A stretch of DNA of 64,000 bases from Psococerastis gibbosa (lineage: Eukaryota; Arthropoda; Insecta; Psocodea; Psocidae). Positions within the stretch are counted from its first letter, which is position 1. Each line of letters starts with the position of its first letter. The position numbers were made by a program, and so were the translations under genes. The notes beneath the pieces were generated by a model that was given only the letters and a program-made list of their open reading frames with translations, did not search any database and was not told the origin of the DNA. The DNA lies in assembly GCA_963971405.1 (NCBI GenBank), contig OZ020492.1, positions 13,442,151 to 13,506,150 on the forward strand, written 5' to 3'. Below, piece after piece: positions 34,880-46,400 of the stretch.

Positions 34880-36317
34880 GTAAATGCGGCAATTTGTTAG
34901 TAATATATGGTGTTGTCCTGTCTTGTGAAATATTTATAATTTTTTTTTCTAAAATTGGTAAAGTTATTTCGGGAAATACCCAATTGAATAGGCAAGCTGA
35001 ATAATGACAGTTTTAAGTTTGATTAGCCGAACTTTAACTCTTTCAGTACCTCATGTCTATTCCATGTATACATTTTTAGGGTGTTTTATTACATCTCAAA
35101 CGATACTTTTGGCTGTGTGAAGTACCCCTTAAGCAAAGAGTGAAAGGAGACTTTTAATTCAGTATGTAATGATTGGTTACTGGGAATATAGCCTTTGCTA
35201 GTCGCGCATTTCGAACTTTATTTATTTCCTAACTAAGTAACACATTGTTTGTTTGTTTATGCATGAAGTGGGAAAGAGGAAAATGTCGTACATCGGAAAC
35301 TGCAGTTGCATCTGTAAGCTATTTGTTGCTTAAAATACCCTTGGTTCAGTATTCGTAGACATTGATTGCTGTAGCTTTCTCGCTGCCTTAATTGCTTAGC
35401 TATACCTGCTATTTTTAAGACTGAACCAGCTTTAGGATTTCATACTTCTCATTTACTCACACAAATATTCAACACTGCAGTTTGTTTCGGTTTGAAATAC
35501 GTAGTGATAATTTTTCTCTCCGTCGGCGGCCTTACCTTAAAGCTCACTTTGTATTACTCTTTGAACTTGGTGAAGAAGTTATGCTGACGCGGTATTAATT
35601 AATTAGATGCTATGCGTAGGCTAAGTAAGTGACTTTTTATTTTATTTTAACTCCCTCATAATGCGAAAATAACTGGAATATGAACAATTGCAAATATCGT
35701 CCTTTGTTTGCCATAAATATAACCTCATTTTTATGATTTCCTGTTTAATAATAATAATACTTTGCTTTGGTTTATTATTTTTGTAGTTTTTGGAGTGGTA
35801 TGTTTTTCGATTTAGCATGTGTATTTCAGAACTAAGTTGTGACTGAGAGTTTAATAATATGCGGAATTCTTAAAAATATGATATATTCTTTCGTATATTG
35901 ACCTAAGAATTTATCAATTACAACCATCGGAGGCAACACACCTACCTATACTTGTTTTTTGTGGCAATACTTCAATTCATTACGACAAAATAGACAGTAG
36001 CCCCTTTCCTTTAGTTGAAGTAATAGGAATGTCGTTGCTTCTCGTTTTATTTAACGCACAGCATGAGCTGACCTACGGTTAGACAAGAGCATCCATGTGT
36101 CTTCTTTCTAATCGATCTCAAAAGCATACTATTCTCTTCTTATGTCAAATCGGAAAATAGTAATTTTTACGACAATTCACGCTCAGGGTTGATTGTCGAT
36201 TATTCCCACTAGTCCCACTTTGCCATTTGGACGTCTTTCCACTATTTCTGCTACTGAAAATAATTGTAATTTACCTTTTGATATATATATATATATAACA
36301 CAATTGTATCTTTTCAG
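34880..36317 (+). other. Cirl intron between TM5 and TM6
   Basis: AT-rich intron of 1.4 kb with no recognised repeat family apart from a short (AT)n run at 36,281-36,297 just before the acceptor. No additional exon is needed: phase 2 to phase 2 joins loop 3 to TM6 as in other latrophilins. Confidence 0.6.
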
Positions 36318-36486
36318 GGCGTGGCTGCGGGGAGCAATAGTTCTTGTATTTTTACTAGGGCTGACATGGACCTTTGGACTGCTGTATTTAAATGAGGAAA
36401 GCGTAATAATGGCTTATGTCTTCTCTATTCTCAATAGCCTTCAAGGTTTATTTATCTTCCTTTTCCACTGTCTTCAAAATGAGAAG
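36318..36486 (+). CDS. Cirl: Cirl exon l: TM6 and TM7
   Basis: Encodes residues 778-834: [20 protein letters not shown] (TM6 with the family motif GLTW.FG) and [18 protein letters not shown] (TM7 with the N-S-L-Q-G motif), ending FHCLQNEK. The acceptor is CTTTTCAG ending at 36,317, just downstream of a short (AT)n run. The donor is GTATGT at 36,487. It ends in phase 0. Confidence 0.96.
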
Positions 36487-36718
36487 GTATGTACCAAGTT
36501 AATTTGTTTGATGGGTACTGCCTTAGTCAGTCCGTGGTTAATTGTAAAACGAAACGAACGAAATTTTTTCATAGGTTCTTAGTTGAAACCTCTACTTTTC
36601 AGCTTGCAAGAAGTGCTGGTTGTAAGACTCTCGGTAGGATTACTCTTAGGAGGGCTTGTAAAGCTAGCGGCACTTTTAATCTATGTACTAATTATTAAAT
36701 TATGTACTATAATTGTAG

Positions 36719-36991
36719 GTGCGTAAAGAATACAGGAAATGGAATTCATGGCTTCCAAAGTGCATCAAGTGCCGATCATATGATGGAACATCCTCGCGAG
36801 AAGGGAAAGATGGCCGGACGAGCACGACTGGAAACAGCAATACCCATTATGGGGCAAGAGAGATGCAGCCTGATGTTCCTAATGGAAACAACGTGGGTAC
36901 CGAAGTTTTGGCGAGTAATTTTGCTCCCAGACGCGCACCTCCCCTCTCTATCCAAGGTATCCCCCCTCATGAAGGTTTTTTTCGGTTAATG
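36719..36991 (+). CDS. Cirl: Cirl exon m: membrane-proximal cytoplasmic tail
   Basis: Encodes residues 835-925, starting VRKEYRKW then SWLPKCIKC, which matches IRREYRKY and AWLPKCLRC of Drosophila Cirl. The acceptor TTGTAG ending at 36,718 is clear; the 3' end is uncertain. A donor GTATCC at 36,957 would leave phase 1, but the next recognised exon needs phase 0. The donor GTGAAT at 36,992 gives phase 0 and is used here. An unseen exon in 37,000-38,880 could also reconcile the frames. Confidence 0.8.
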
Positions 36992-38883
36992 GTGAATGAG
37001 GGGGAGATGACGATTATATTAAAATGCAATTGATCCGGGGAGCCGAAGCTATTTAAACATTCTGGTCGAGTTTATGACTAACCCACCAACAATCGTGAAC
37101 ATAATTTTACAAACATCATGCTTCCATTTCTGCAGCATTTTAAAGTTTGCTATTTCTGCTATTTTTATTTTTATTTTTTATTAATACTTTGGAAGATAAA
37201 TCATGATATAAACATTTTAATTTAAAATAAATCCCGCTGACTACTTAAAAATTATTGACTATATCCATATGATACTATTATCTACTATACACCCGAAGCT
37301 CAGCAGTATTCCTTTTTTGATCTAACCCCTTGAAGACCATAATATGAAAGATTGGCCTTTGCGCATATTCCATTTACCACTACCATTTCGTTTTGAGCCT
37401 TCCTGTTGGCTATATCATGCCCATTAGCGCCGTTCGGCGATAATTTCAAAAATAGCAAAAAATTGTTCCATGATTTTTTAAAGCAACACACTCAATCAGC
37501 AATTTTGGTGGCACGGTTCCTCGATCAATTTTTTCAACGTAAGCTTTCCAATTCCCATCAATTGTACCAAACCCACTAACTTCGAAATTGATTGTCATAA
37601 ATCCTACTAACTTAGTATTCATTTGTAATTTTCTTAACTATCTTTCGCTTCACTAATTGAAAATAAACATTTTGTCCCAAACTATGTCAGATGAAAGCGT
37701 ACTGTTATTTGTTTATTCATTTATTTGCTTCCTGTAAGAAATAAGATCCATTGTTAAATTTATATTTGCTTTTATCCATTGCATAGTAAAACGTCAGGAA
37801 GGACTTGAGACGTTTATGTTGTCACCTCAAAAAATGGATGAGCGTTAAAATATCCTTTTACTTTTGTAACCTGTAGTAGCCTTATTATTGTAAATACTAA
37901 TGGAGAGGGTTGGTGCGTGGTAAATAACGCTTTGTTGTAAATTTAAGTTAACTAGGTCGTGGCTTTGCCATTTCTGTGTTTGCAGGAAGCTTCACGCAAC
38001 TTGCTCACTGCATTTGTTGTAGTTCCACGGACTCAGATAAGCATAATGCTTTCTACCTTAATATCATGTGCAGCCTCCCAAAATAGAACTGAGCATTTCC
38101 TCTTAATCATCGTTTTTTATTCACTGTTTATATTGGTTTAAGAGTGATAAACTTATCTCATAGACTTCATAGGTTTCATGGTTCATGACTTCGTTAATTG
38201 CTTCCGAAAATTTATGTTTGGCGAATTTTATTGTGAGAAGCTTCTCATATGGCAAAACTCTACCTGGATGGTAGTAATGGTGCGATATTTTGACAAGCTT
38301 GCAGGGGAAGACATCGTTATTTTATTTTTTATTACCATTATTATTGCCACCCATCGCTTACAACTCGAGTAGACTGTTGATTAACTATTGGCTAATAACC
38401 ATTCTAATATTACTCAAGGAAAATGTAGTTAGTGTTGTTCTTAACGAACACAAACCATTCTAGAGTCAACTCTGACCATGAAATTGTCTACGTCTAAAAT
38501 GATCTGAATTTCCGACAAAATATCACTGTTCGTAGAGAAGTATCTTGAATTTACCATTACTAACAAAACATCAGTTTTTTAAGCCCGTGCGTGCACTGTT
38601 AGATTTTTGGGAATTGCATTAAAGTGAAAGTTTTTTACTTCAGTTCTTTCTTACTGTAAGAACTGCTGTAGAGGTAATTCGATGCACAAGGTGCTCAAGA
38701 TTCTAAGCGATTACGATGTTTCTCTTCACCGTTGTTACTGCATAGGCTTAACCATATTTTTATATACTACGGTATATCATCTATTGAAATTAAAAAAAAA
38801 AAAAAAAATCATAAATCCTAGGCAATGCCATATTTATTGTGTTGAGAACTGCAAGTCCTTACATATTTTTTATTTATTTACAG
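36992..38883 (+). other. Cirl intron within cytoplasmic tail
   Basis: AT-rich 1.9 kb with no recognised repeat. A possible small exon after the acceptor TTTGCAG near 37,985 was considered and not accepted. Latrophilin tails are commonly alternatively spliced, so a cassette exon here is possible. Confidence 0.45.
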
Positions 38884-39255
38884 AAAACATACTGTAAACC
38901 GGGAGGCCGCGACGAGCGGGATCAGGGAGAGAGCAGCAGTGGAATGGAGGTTCAGTTTCAAATGGGAGCAAGTAGTCGGTATGGTAGCCACCATAACTAC
39001 GACGCCAGTGCGCATGCCCAATACGACGTGGCTGGGCGTGACGTAACACTTACAAATCTACACGGGATCCCTGTTGCAATGGTTCCAAGCTATGTTGAAC
39101 GATCGGCTACCATGGGAGATGTTCGCCGGCAGGCTTACCGGCATGGCACCGAGCGTGTCCTCGTCTGTGAACTGGAGCGGCAAAATGGCGCACGTGCTGC
39201 TACCCTTCATGTTGCGAAGCGAAGAAGAGACCGGTATCCGTCTGATCCAAGAAGG
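38884..39255 (+). CDS. Cirl: Cirl exon n: cytoplasmic tail
   Basis: Encodes residues 926-1049 in a frame open throughout and in phase 0 with both neighbours. It starts KTYCKPGG and contains GMEVQFQMGASSRYGSHHNY and LTNLHGIPVAMVPSYV, then becomes basic toward KRRRDRYPSDPRR. The acceptor is ATTTACAG ending at 38,883 and the donor is GTGAGT from 39,256. The exon is GC-rich against AT-rich flanks, as expected for coding sequence. Membership rests on position, phase and composition, since the tail of this family varies greatly. A second frame is open over the last 180 bp. Confidence 0.72.
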
Positions 39256-39304
39256 GTGAGTTCTTATGGCTAAATGTAAAAATAGTTTACTATAATTTGA
39301 AGGG

Positions 39305-39470
39305 GTTTTTATAGGCTAGGCTTATGGCCCATTATACTTATGCCCTGCCAAAGACCCCATTGCTTTTTTTGAACATAACTGGTATTTTTTCCACATGAAT
39401 TGTTTTGCTGTTACAATGGGAAAACTGAGACATGCTTATCATTGACATTGTGTATTAACGAAGTTCATGA
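39305..39470 (+). repeat. Dispersed repeat F, partial
   Basis: Contains CCCTGCCAAAGACCCCATTG and GGAAAACTGAGACATGCTTA; lies 50 bp after Cirl exon n. Confidence 0.5.
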
Positions 39471-40474
39471 ACTAATAAAAATCGATTTTGTTATGTTTAA
39501 TACATTTAGGCTACAGGTCGAACTGTTAGCTCTGTATGGACCTAGCAACTTAACTGAACGATTGATTTAATTTGCACTGAATGTGAATTTAACATGACCA
39601 CGATTCGGATAACCATTAAGCTCATAACTCATAACTTTTATAGCTTCTTCTGGGGCTGGGAATGTGAACGAGATAATATTGGAAGGCAATGTGCTACTCT
39701 AATACCGTTCTTTTTACATTTCAAGCCCCAGAGTGGGTTGGGAGTAGTCGCCATGCAGACCCACTGGTATGTGAATTAGGTGTAAGGGGCATTGTCCTGT
39801 TGTAATATTTATCCAAATAACTAAAATATAAGTCACAACAAGAAGATGCACCAAACCAGCAGCTCCATGGCTCACTCAGCCTAATCGTGAAATCATGAAA
39901 AAACGCGATGGAGCCCAAATGGCTTTACAAAACTTTCCAACATTGAAAATCAACAGAAGGTACAGGCAATTTAGAAATAGTGTGAAGATGCTAATGCGAG
40001 ATGAAAAATTATAGCATTTTGCATCTTTTGCAAACACTCTGAATTTCAAACAGATCTGATACGAACTTAGAAGATTTGGCCTCGGAAAGCCTAACCAAAA
40101 TGAAGGCAGCCCTGCTAACTTTAAGCAGGTAACCACTGCAGAAGTCGAGGAGGCTATGACACTCGTGGGGACGATCTCCTTCTAAACCATCTCTCTCCTT
40201 CCGAATCTTCCACTCTTCATTTCTCATCTCTTCCACTACGCGATGGAACTCTATGCACTCCGAAATTTGTGTTTCTCCCTCTATCATTGTATTCAAAACC
40301 AAATAGTTTCTCCTTAGTCAGCAAACCACTGTTACCAGTTGGTCTAGGCATGGCTGTTGTGAATGTGTGAGAAATTGAATGTGTATGGCAGCGGATTTGA
40401 ATTTGTGAGACTGACTTATGAATAGAAGGTGTGATTGATATTCGGTATGTATGTAGTTTTTATATATAAATATT

Positions 40475-41940
40475 GAATTGAATTGAAAACGACTTTATTG
40501 AATAAAAACAAAACAAAAGGCGAACAATAAGACTATAAAGTCTTCTTTTCATGCTAACCTTAAAAACAAACATATTGTATTAATATATAGATGCTTAAAA
40601 TTAAATAGAGAAGAAACAAGAGCAGAAGAGGGGGGGGTGATCCATTGTCGTCACCATTATAAGACCGGAGAGAGTCTCAAGCGTTATCTAAGATATATTG
40701 TTTAATAATTTTCTTAAAGCTACTGAGTGAACTAGCTGCCCTAACCTCCAATGATAGGCGGCTCCAGTGGCGAATAGCGTATATTACTGTAGATTGCCCG
40801 TGTCTTGTGGTCTTATGTAGCGGTATTTCGTATGTTGTGCCATTGCCCTGTGACTCTAATTTTGTATATTTTTGTATGATGTAGGAAGGTGCGCTTGAGT
40901 GGGTTACTTTACACATTAGCATCAGTGCGTGGTATTGTGTTTTTTGGTCGGTGGTTAGGAAATTTAGTACTTTGTACTGTGGGCTGATATTATCGCGGCG
41001 CTTTGAATTAGAAATAAATCGTATGCAACAGTTTATTGCCCGGTGCAAACGACGAGACAGATTATCCGTGCGATTGGATGACAGTACAATACAATAATCA
41101 AATAGTGGGGTAATAAGCGTAGAAACAATATTTTTCTTTATATTAATTGGTAAAAAGTTTCTAATTCTGTTCAAGGGATATAAACATTTTTATTTTTTTT
41201 TTAGTTTTATTTACATGGAGTGACCAGTTAAGTTGTGGGTCTAATTACACTCCTAGATTTTTCACACCATCTTGTTTAAATGGTATTACTTCACCGTTGA
41301 TAATAATGGTTGACCTTTAAGTATTTTGTAATTTTACTACAGTATTGTGGTTGCCTATCAGCATTGCCTGACTCTTAGTCGGGTTCAACATGAGTCCGTG
41401 TTTTATTAACCATTTCAAGACGTTCTCTAAATCGGCATTAATATCAGCTATGGCCTGTTCACAATTACAAGGCTTGAAACTGGAATATATTTGAAAGTCG
41501 TCAGCATATACGTGATAAGAACATTTGTTCAATGACTGGGATAATAAGTCTGTATAAGTGGAGAAACACCAGGGGGTTGAAATCGTACCCTGCATTAATC
41601 CGTTAGGGAGGTTACAGAACTCTGACGTTTGGTCGCCTATTCTCGTTGCTTGTTCTCTACTTTCCAAGTAAGAGCGAAACCAAGAAATTGACTTATCAGC
41701 GAAGTTTAAAGATTTTAATGTGGCAAGGAAGATGTCATGTTTTACTCATGAGAGCGCGCTGGAGTAATCTAAAAGAATTATGCAGGATACGTCACCTCTG
41801 TCATAGGCACAACTTAAATTGTCAACCACTTGAATTAATGCTGAAGTAGTGCTGTGGTTTTTCTTGAAACCTGATTGTAGGGGGTTAGCTATTATGTTGA
41901 ACTAGTTTATATGTGCAGTTAGATGAAAGAGGAAAGCCAT
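40475..41940 (-). pseudogene. Antisense non-LTR retrotransposon with reverse transcriptase
   Basis: On the minus strand, from 41,937 downward: NPLQSGFKKNHSTTSALIQV, IILLDYSS, WFRSYLESREQ, a catalytic YADD box (HVYADDFQIYS), LNPTKSQAMLIG, and a C-terminal part at 41,174-40,677. Stops and frameshifts near 41,770 and 41,200-41,310 show that it is dead. The 3' end carries repeated TTCAA units at 40,474-40,486. The 5' end is truncated inside the reverse transcriptase domain. It resembles Jockey/CR1-type elements; the clade was not determined. Confidence 0.85.
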
Positions 41941-42031
41941 AATCTCCCTGTAGCTATATTTGTTATTTTTCAATAAAGACTTATTACTATTATTTTTATA
42001 ATTTGTATTAATATTATTATTATTATTATTA

Positions 42032-42705
42032 AAATATTGCCTTCCGCTAAAAACCCTAAAAATGATTTACCATGCACTAATAGAATCGGTATTAAATTAT
42101 GGAATACAAACTTGGGGGAGAGATAACAACAGCTATTTCACAAAAATACAAAAAATGCAAAATAAAATAGTAAAAAACATGCTATCTAATAAATTAAACA
42201 AAAAATTTAAAAATATAGACGAAAAATACAGATTTCTAGATATACTACCAATAGGAAAACTGTACAAATATCTTATAATAAAGAATAACTATTTTATGTA
42301 TTTAAGCAAAATTGTTGGAAACACACAGAATAAGAGGCAACTGAGAAACGTAGACACATTGAGACAAAATATTCCTATAACACATAATAAGTACGGCAGA
42401 CGCCTCAATGAAACAGTTTTACCAGAGATATTTAACAAATTGCCACTTAAACTAAAAGAATTGAACAAAATAGGGAAAATAAAAAAAGAATTAAAAAAAT
42501 ACTTAATTTTAAATACAGACTATTAGCCATTTCATTATACATATAATTTTACATCAATATATAATAATATATAATAGTATAAATAATAAATATATATAAA
42601 TACATCCTTCAGAGTTCAGAAGGATCTCACTCATTGCAGAAAGCTAGAGTGAGTACTATATAATGGTTTATTATTATTAATTATTATTAATTATATTTAT
42701 ATCTT
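42032..42705 (+). pseudogene. Non-LTR retrotransposon C-terminal fragment with 3' tail
   Basis: An open frame to the stop at 42,524-42,526 reads YCLPLKTLKMIYHALIESVL, NYGIQTWG and later FNKLPLKLKELNK, the distal part of a non-LTR reverse transcriptase. It is very A-rich and Lys/Asn-rich, unlike the antisense element next to it. The 3' UTR runs to a TTA-repeat tail at about 42,665-42,705. At the 5' side the ORF meets another TAT/TTA repeat (42,011-42,031), so both ends are simple repeats. Confidence 0.75.
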
Positions 42706-43222
42706 GCAGAGCCACTGCACTATGATCGCTCGATAAGCGGAAGCTTGAGCGTGATAATGCTGATTAATAACAAATTGTTGTTCTCAATATATGCACCTTG
42801 TCCGGGGTTACCGGTCAAGGAAAAAAAGTGAAAAAGTGAAGTGAAAAGAATGACAGTTACTCCAGCTCTCGCTACAGCGCATAGTGGTTGTCCATGACAT
42901 GGCCTATTTATAAACCTACATTAGGTACAAAGTAAGATTGTCTCTTGTGTGTAGCAAGCTGTACAAAGGTAGCTAAATAAAGTCATGGAACATGACCACA
43001 TCTCCGATGTTACTGTCTATCTTTATTTGTCACAAAACACGATTGACAACTTCCAATCCTCTTGTTTTGTGTTCAGAACTAAAGATATCATTATTTTTAT
43101 TCAAGATATTGTAATGCAAGGCTTACCTTTCATATCGTCGCTCTTGTTAGCGTGATTTATGGCAGTCTAGTGCGTTCTTTCTCAGATCACTGTGGTACTT
43201 AACTGAATAATAATTTTTTTAG

Positions 43223-43489
43223 GGTGAAGGAGGTGAAGATCCCGTTTACGAAGAAATAAGACAAGCAGCTTCTGACATGAGCGACGAAGAACTACGCCGT
43301 GGTGTTGCAAGCCGGCAATCACTGCGCAGCTATGGCGATCACTCCCCGTTGATACCGTCACCGCATAGCCTAGCTCACGGGCATGCTCACGGTCACGTTC
43401 CCCATATGGGTGGCCCGCTCTCTCCTCACGCACTACATCATCCCCCGGACCCATCCTATATGCATCCAACTAGAGGGCACGACCGATAA
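43223..43489 (+). CDS. Cirl: Cirl exon o: C-terminal exon with stop
   Basis: Encodes residues 1050-1137 and the TAA stop at 43,487-43,489. GEDPVYEEI recalls GPVYEEI in the Drosophila Cirl tail, and SDMSDEELRRG and SYGDHSPLIP follow. A His-rich stretch (HGHAHGHVPH) lies near the end. The acceptor TTTTTTTAG ends at 43,222, in phase 0. The extreme C terminus (TRGHDR) shows no obvious PDZ-binding motif, although vertebrate latrophilins end in one. Confidence 0.92.
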   Translation, partial: GEGGEDPVYEEIRQAASDMSDEELRRGVASRQSLRSYGDHSPLIPSPHSLAHGHAHGHVPHMGGPLSPHALHHPPDPSYMHPTRGHDR

Positions 43490-46400
43490 AAGTAACGCAG
43501 ATTACCACTTGATTTCCACCCCGTAAGAACCAATGTCACATCAAATTAGCAACCTAACTAGACGTTGTTTATTTCTTTACATGTTTGAAATGCCGACCCT
43601 GTGTGTAACTTTTCTCTTTTGTAAAGTTTGTACCTGAATGGTATAATTAAGTCCTAAGAACCAACGTTTTAAGTAAGGTCTGTTAGTAGTGTGTTTTTGT
43701 CCTACTGCTCGTAGGATGGAACCTACTATTTAGCCTATTGATAAGGTTAGTCAGATCTGGATCTTTGCGTTAAAGATTCGGGTAGTTAAATTAATGTAAT
43801 ACGTATGCAAGGATACTTCTCAAGCACTCATAAGATTGCTGAAATAATTCTTAGTACCTACTAATACTAATTGATGCCATTCTTTCGAAAGCTGGATTTT
43901 TTAGTAAAAAAATAAATGGAGGTAAAAACCCTAGAATGTTCGTGGTAGTTTGTTTTTCCTGCTATACTTTACTCACATATAATATTTTCGAAAATTTCTC
44001 TGATTTGTGAAATCTCACGTGGAGTTCGGCACAAATTATTTGATTTAGGGTGGAATCTGCCATTTTATTCACTGCTGGCTGTCATATCATTTCAGGTTTC
44101 CCGATGTTTAAGTGAAGTAATGTTCCTGTGGCTAGTAACCGCACATTCTATCCTCCTTATTGTGTATCTTCTTTTGCCATTAAGCCATCTTTGCTTAAAA
44201 GAGTGCAGCAAGTATTACTCAATACAGCAACAATAATGAAGTTGGTACAAAATGCTGAGTGGAAGGCAGGTGTTAATCTGGCTACAGGTTTAAACCTTAA
44301 TTCTTTTACTGTAGTATCATTGACCACAAATGCATTGATACGGTTTTATATGAACAATGCATACAAGTCATAACAGAATGACCATGAAAAGGAATGCTTG
44401 CTGTTATTATACAATATGTTCTACACTTTTACTTTACATTTCCCATTTCGTTCACAAAAAATACTCTTGGTCATTCCACTACAATTAGCATTCAGTGGAA
44501 TTTTGTGTTGGCTTCATAAAGTTATCCTATATTTTATTAAACAGTTAAACATTGAAAACCCGGCAGCTATGAATAATATATAAATGGTTTGTACATGGAC
44601 ATTTTATTTTGTGGGATGTATCGTATGTAAATTTTGCTAACGTGCTTCATCACTTAAAATTTGGTATAGCTAATTATTTTTGACAGGTCTTAGTTTTTAT
44701 GCATTCTGACTCACAGTTTTTGCTTTGTGGTCAATATTGGATATGTTACTACACCATGACTTGCATGAGTGTAGTAGAGAGCAGTTGTTACATCTGTATT
44801 TTTTGTACATCGCGACAATCGTTCGTTAAAGTTTGATGTGAGTTATTGTATGATATGTGAACGTATTCATGACTTGGTTACGTAGACTGAACTTTATAAT
44901 TTAGGTGGACAACTTAGTGTTAAATATCTCGTCGTTAAGTGTTCCTGTTAATTCTATCCAGATGGTCCTGCTAATTTTTTAACAAATGAATCAACTCACC
45001 AATAGGTTAGGTTTCCAGTTTTTTTCATTTCATGCAAAATTGTGATAATACTGGTTAATCAGATTTTCTATAAGGCCAGTTTTATTTCTCTTAAATTATT
45101 TTTCTGTGAATGATTGGTTGAAAAATTAGTGCTGATAAATTTTGAGTGATTGTTGGAAGTAGATTGAATGTATTGTATTTGATAGAAAATCTATATTATT
45201 ACGATGTATAAATTCATATAAAAGTGTGCTACTGTGGTGCTCTGCCACTAGACGTCCTTATCTTGCCAGCGAAGTCAGTTTGTTTGCTTTAACTACTTTC
45301 CCAATACAACAGTAGTAATTATAAGTTTGAATTATTTATATTTACTCCTATTCTATCTCATATACGTTAATGTTTCAATGTGGCATAATAACGTGACTGC
45401 TGACCGGTCAGATATATACTGTACCAAGGTATATATAGTGCGCTAATTCTATTAAGAGCAAAGTAAAGTCGGATTGAACATTTACGCAATTTTTCTGTTC
45501 TGTTCTGGATATATCAATAGCTATATCAGAGCTACGGTTTGAGCGGTAAAAATATCAGCCAAAGCTATTTCTTCTCATTATTTAAATTATAATGTTTAAC
45601 CATTGTGACATTTTGACTTGCATTATGCGAGGAAATACTTCTTCAGACAATGTGAATTTATAAATTTTGTGATATGCCAGTGCCCAGTGGCCTTGAGTTG
45701 GCGGGATCTCATTCCAAGTTACAGGAACTATTATTATTGTTTTTATCTGCGTGTATCTTGAGTTAATAGAACCATCCAATGCATTCCGCAGTACTTCCCT
45801 GTGAGACTGATTTGATTTTTGCTTTATTAGTACTTACTTTTTTTCGGGCGTCTGTATAAATGCGTACTTGTATATGAATGCGACATATTGTAGACTTTGT
45901 ACAGGTTAAGACGGCGTTTACTTGTTCAAGCAAATGACCGCTTCAGCTTTCTTGAATATAGGTAATTTGTAAATTGATGAGAATTATTTTATTTACACCT
46001 CTTCGTCTGAGAGCCATTGGTGTAGCTTGTGGAAAGACAGTGTTTCTTGTTGGAATTTGACTTGCTTGTAAAAGTGAAATATCGGAACACAGTTCATCCT
46101 ACTGCTGCTATGTCCGATAGTCTCAATGACCGTATTCGTGATAGAGTGATAGATATGTCAAAAACCATGTCAGAATGTGCAATGACTCCCAGGTCTAATA
46201 GTAATTGGCAATTTTGTGATGGGGTTGTTGAGTGGCTACGCTATGGAAACAACTGATACCTGGCTATAGTGAGGCAAGAACAGGGCTGACACAGCTATTT
46301 GAGCTATCGTAGCTGAAATTGAACATTCCGAATTTCTTGAGTCTATCAGCTCCATAGGTTAAAAATATTATTAGGAAATCACGCCGTAGAGTGATAGCCA

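Larger units (their letters stand above)
39256..43222 (+). other. Last Cirl intron, carrying two retrotransposon fragments
   Basis: A 4-kb phase-0 intron. It contains a repeat copy near 39,305-39,470, an antisense retrotransposon fragment (40,475-41,940) and a sense one (42,032-42,705). The stretch 39,480-40,470 shows nothing recognisable. Confidence 0.6.
17798..43489 (+). other. Cirl: Cirl (latrophilin) transcription unit, 15 coding exons
   Basis: Adhesion G-protein-coupled receptor of the latrophilin (ADGRL) family, a plasma-membrane receptor of neurons and mechanosensory cells in known animals. Domain order in the assembled product (residues counted from the first in-window codon): SUEL/rhamnose-binding lectin 1-100, Thr/Ser/Pro linker 101-210, hormone-receptor motif about 225-290, GAIN about 300-575 with GPS, seven transmembrane helices about 590-830, cytoplasmic tail 831-1137. 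All introns are GT-AG and all phases are compatible, giving one frame of 3,413 nt that begins with the last two bases of a split codon. The signal-peptide exon is missing, so the 5' end is open. The transmembrane core keeps motifs such as [11 protein letters not shown] that Drosophila Cirl has lost. The assignment to latrophilin is firm; exact ends of the tail exons are less sure. Confidence 0.95.

Noticed and set aside
36482..36582. Read-through of the TM7 exon into the intron as an alternative short tail
   Set aside because: A strong donor (AAG-GTATGT) and a matching downstream exon with conserved tail sequence make retention unlikely.
37986..38070. Possible Cirl cassette exon after the acceptor TTTGCAG, reading SFTQLAHCICC
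   Set aside because: No good GT donor of the required phase follows and no resemblance to known tails; left as a possibility only in the intron note.
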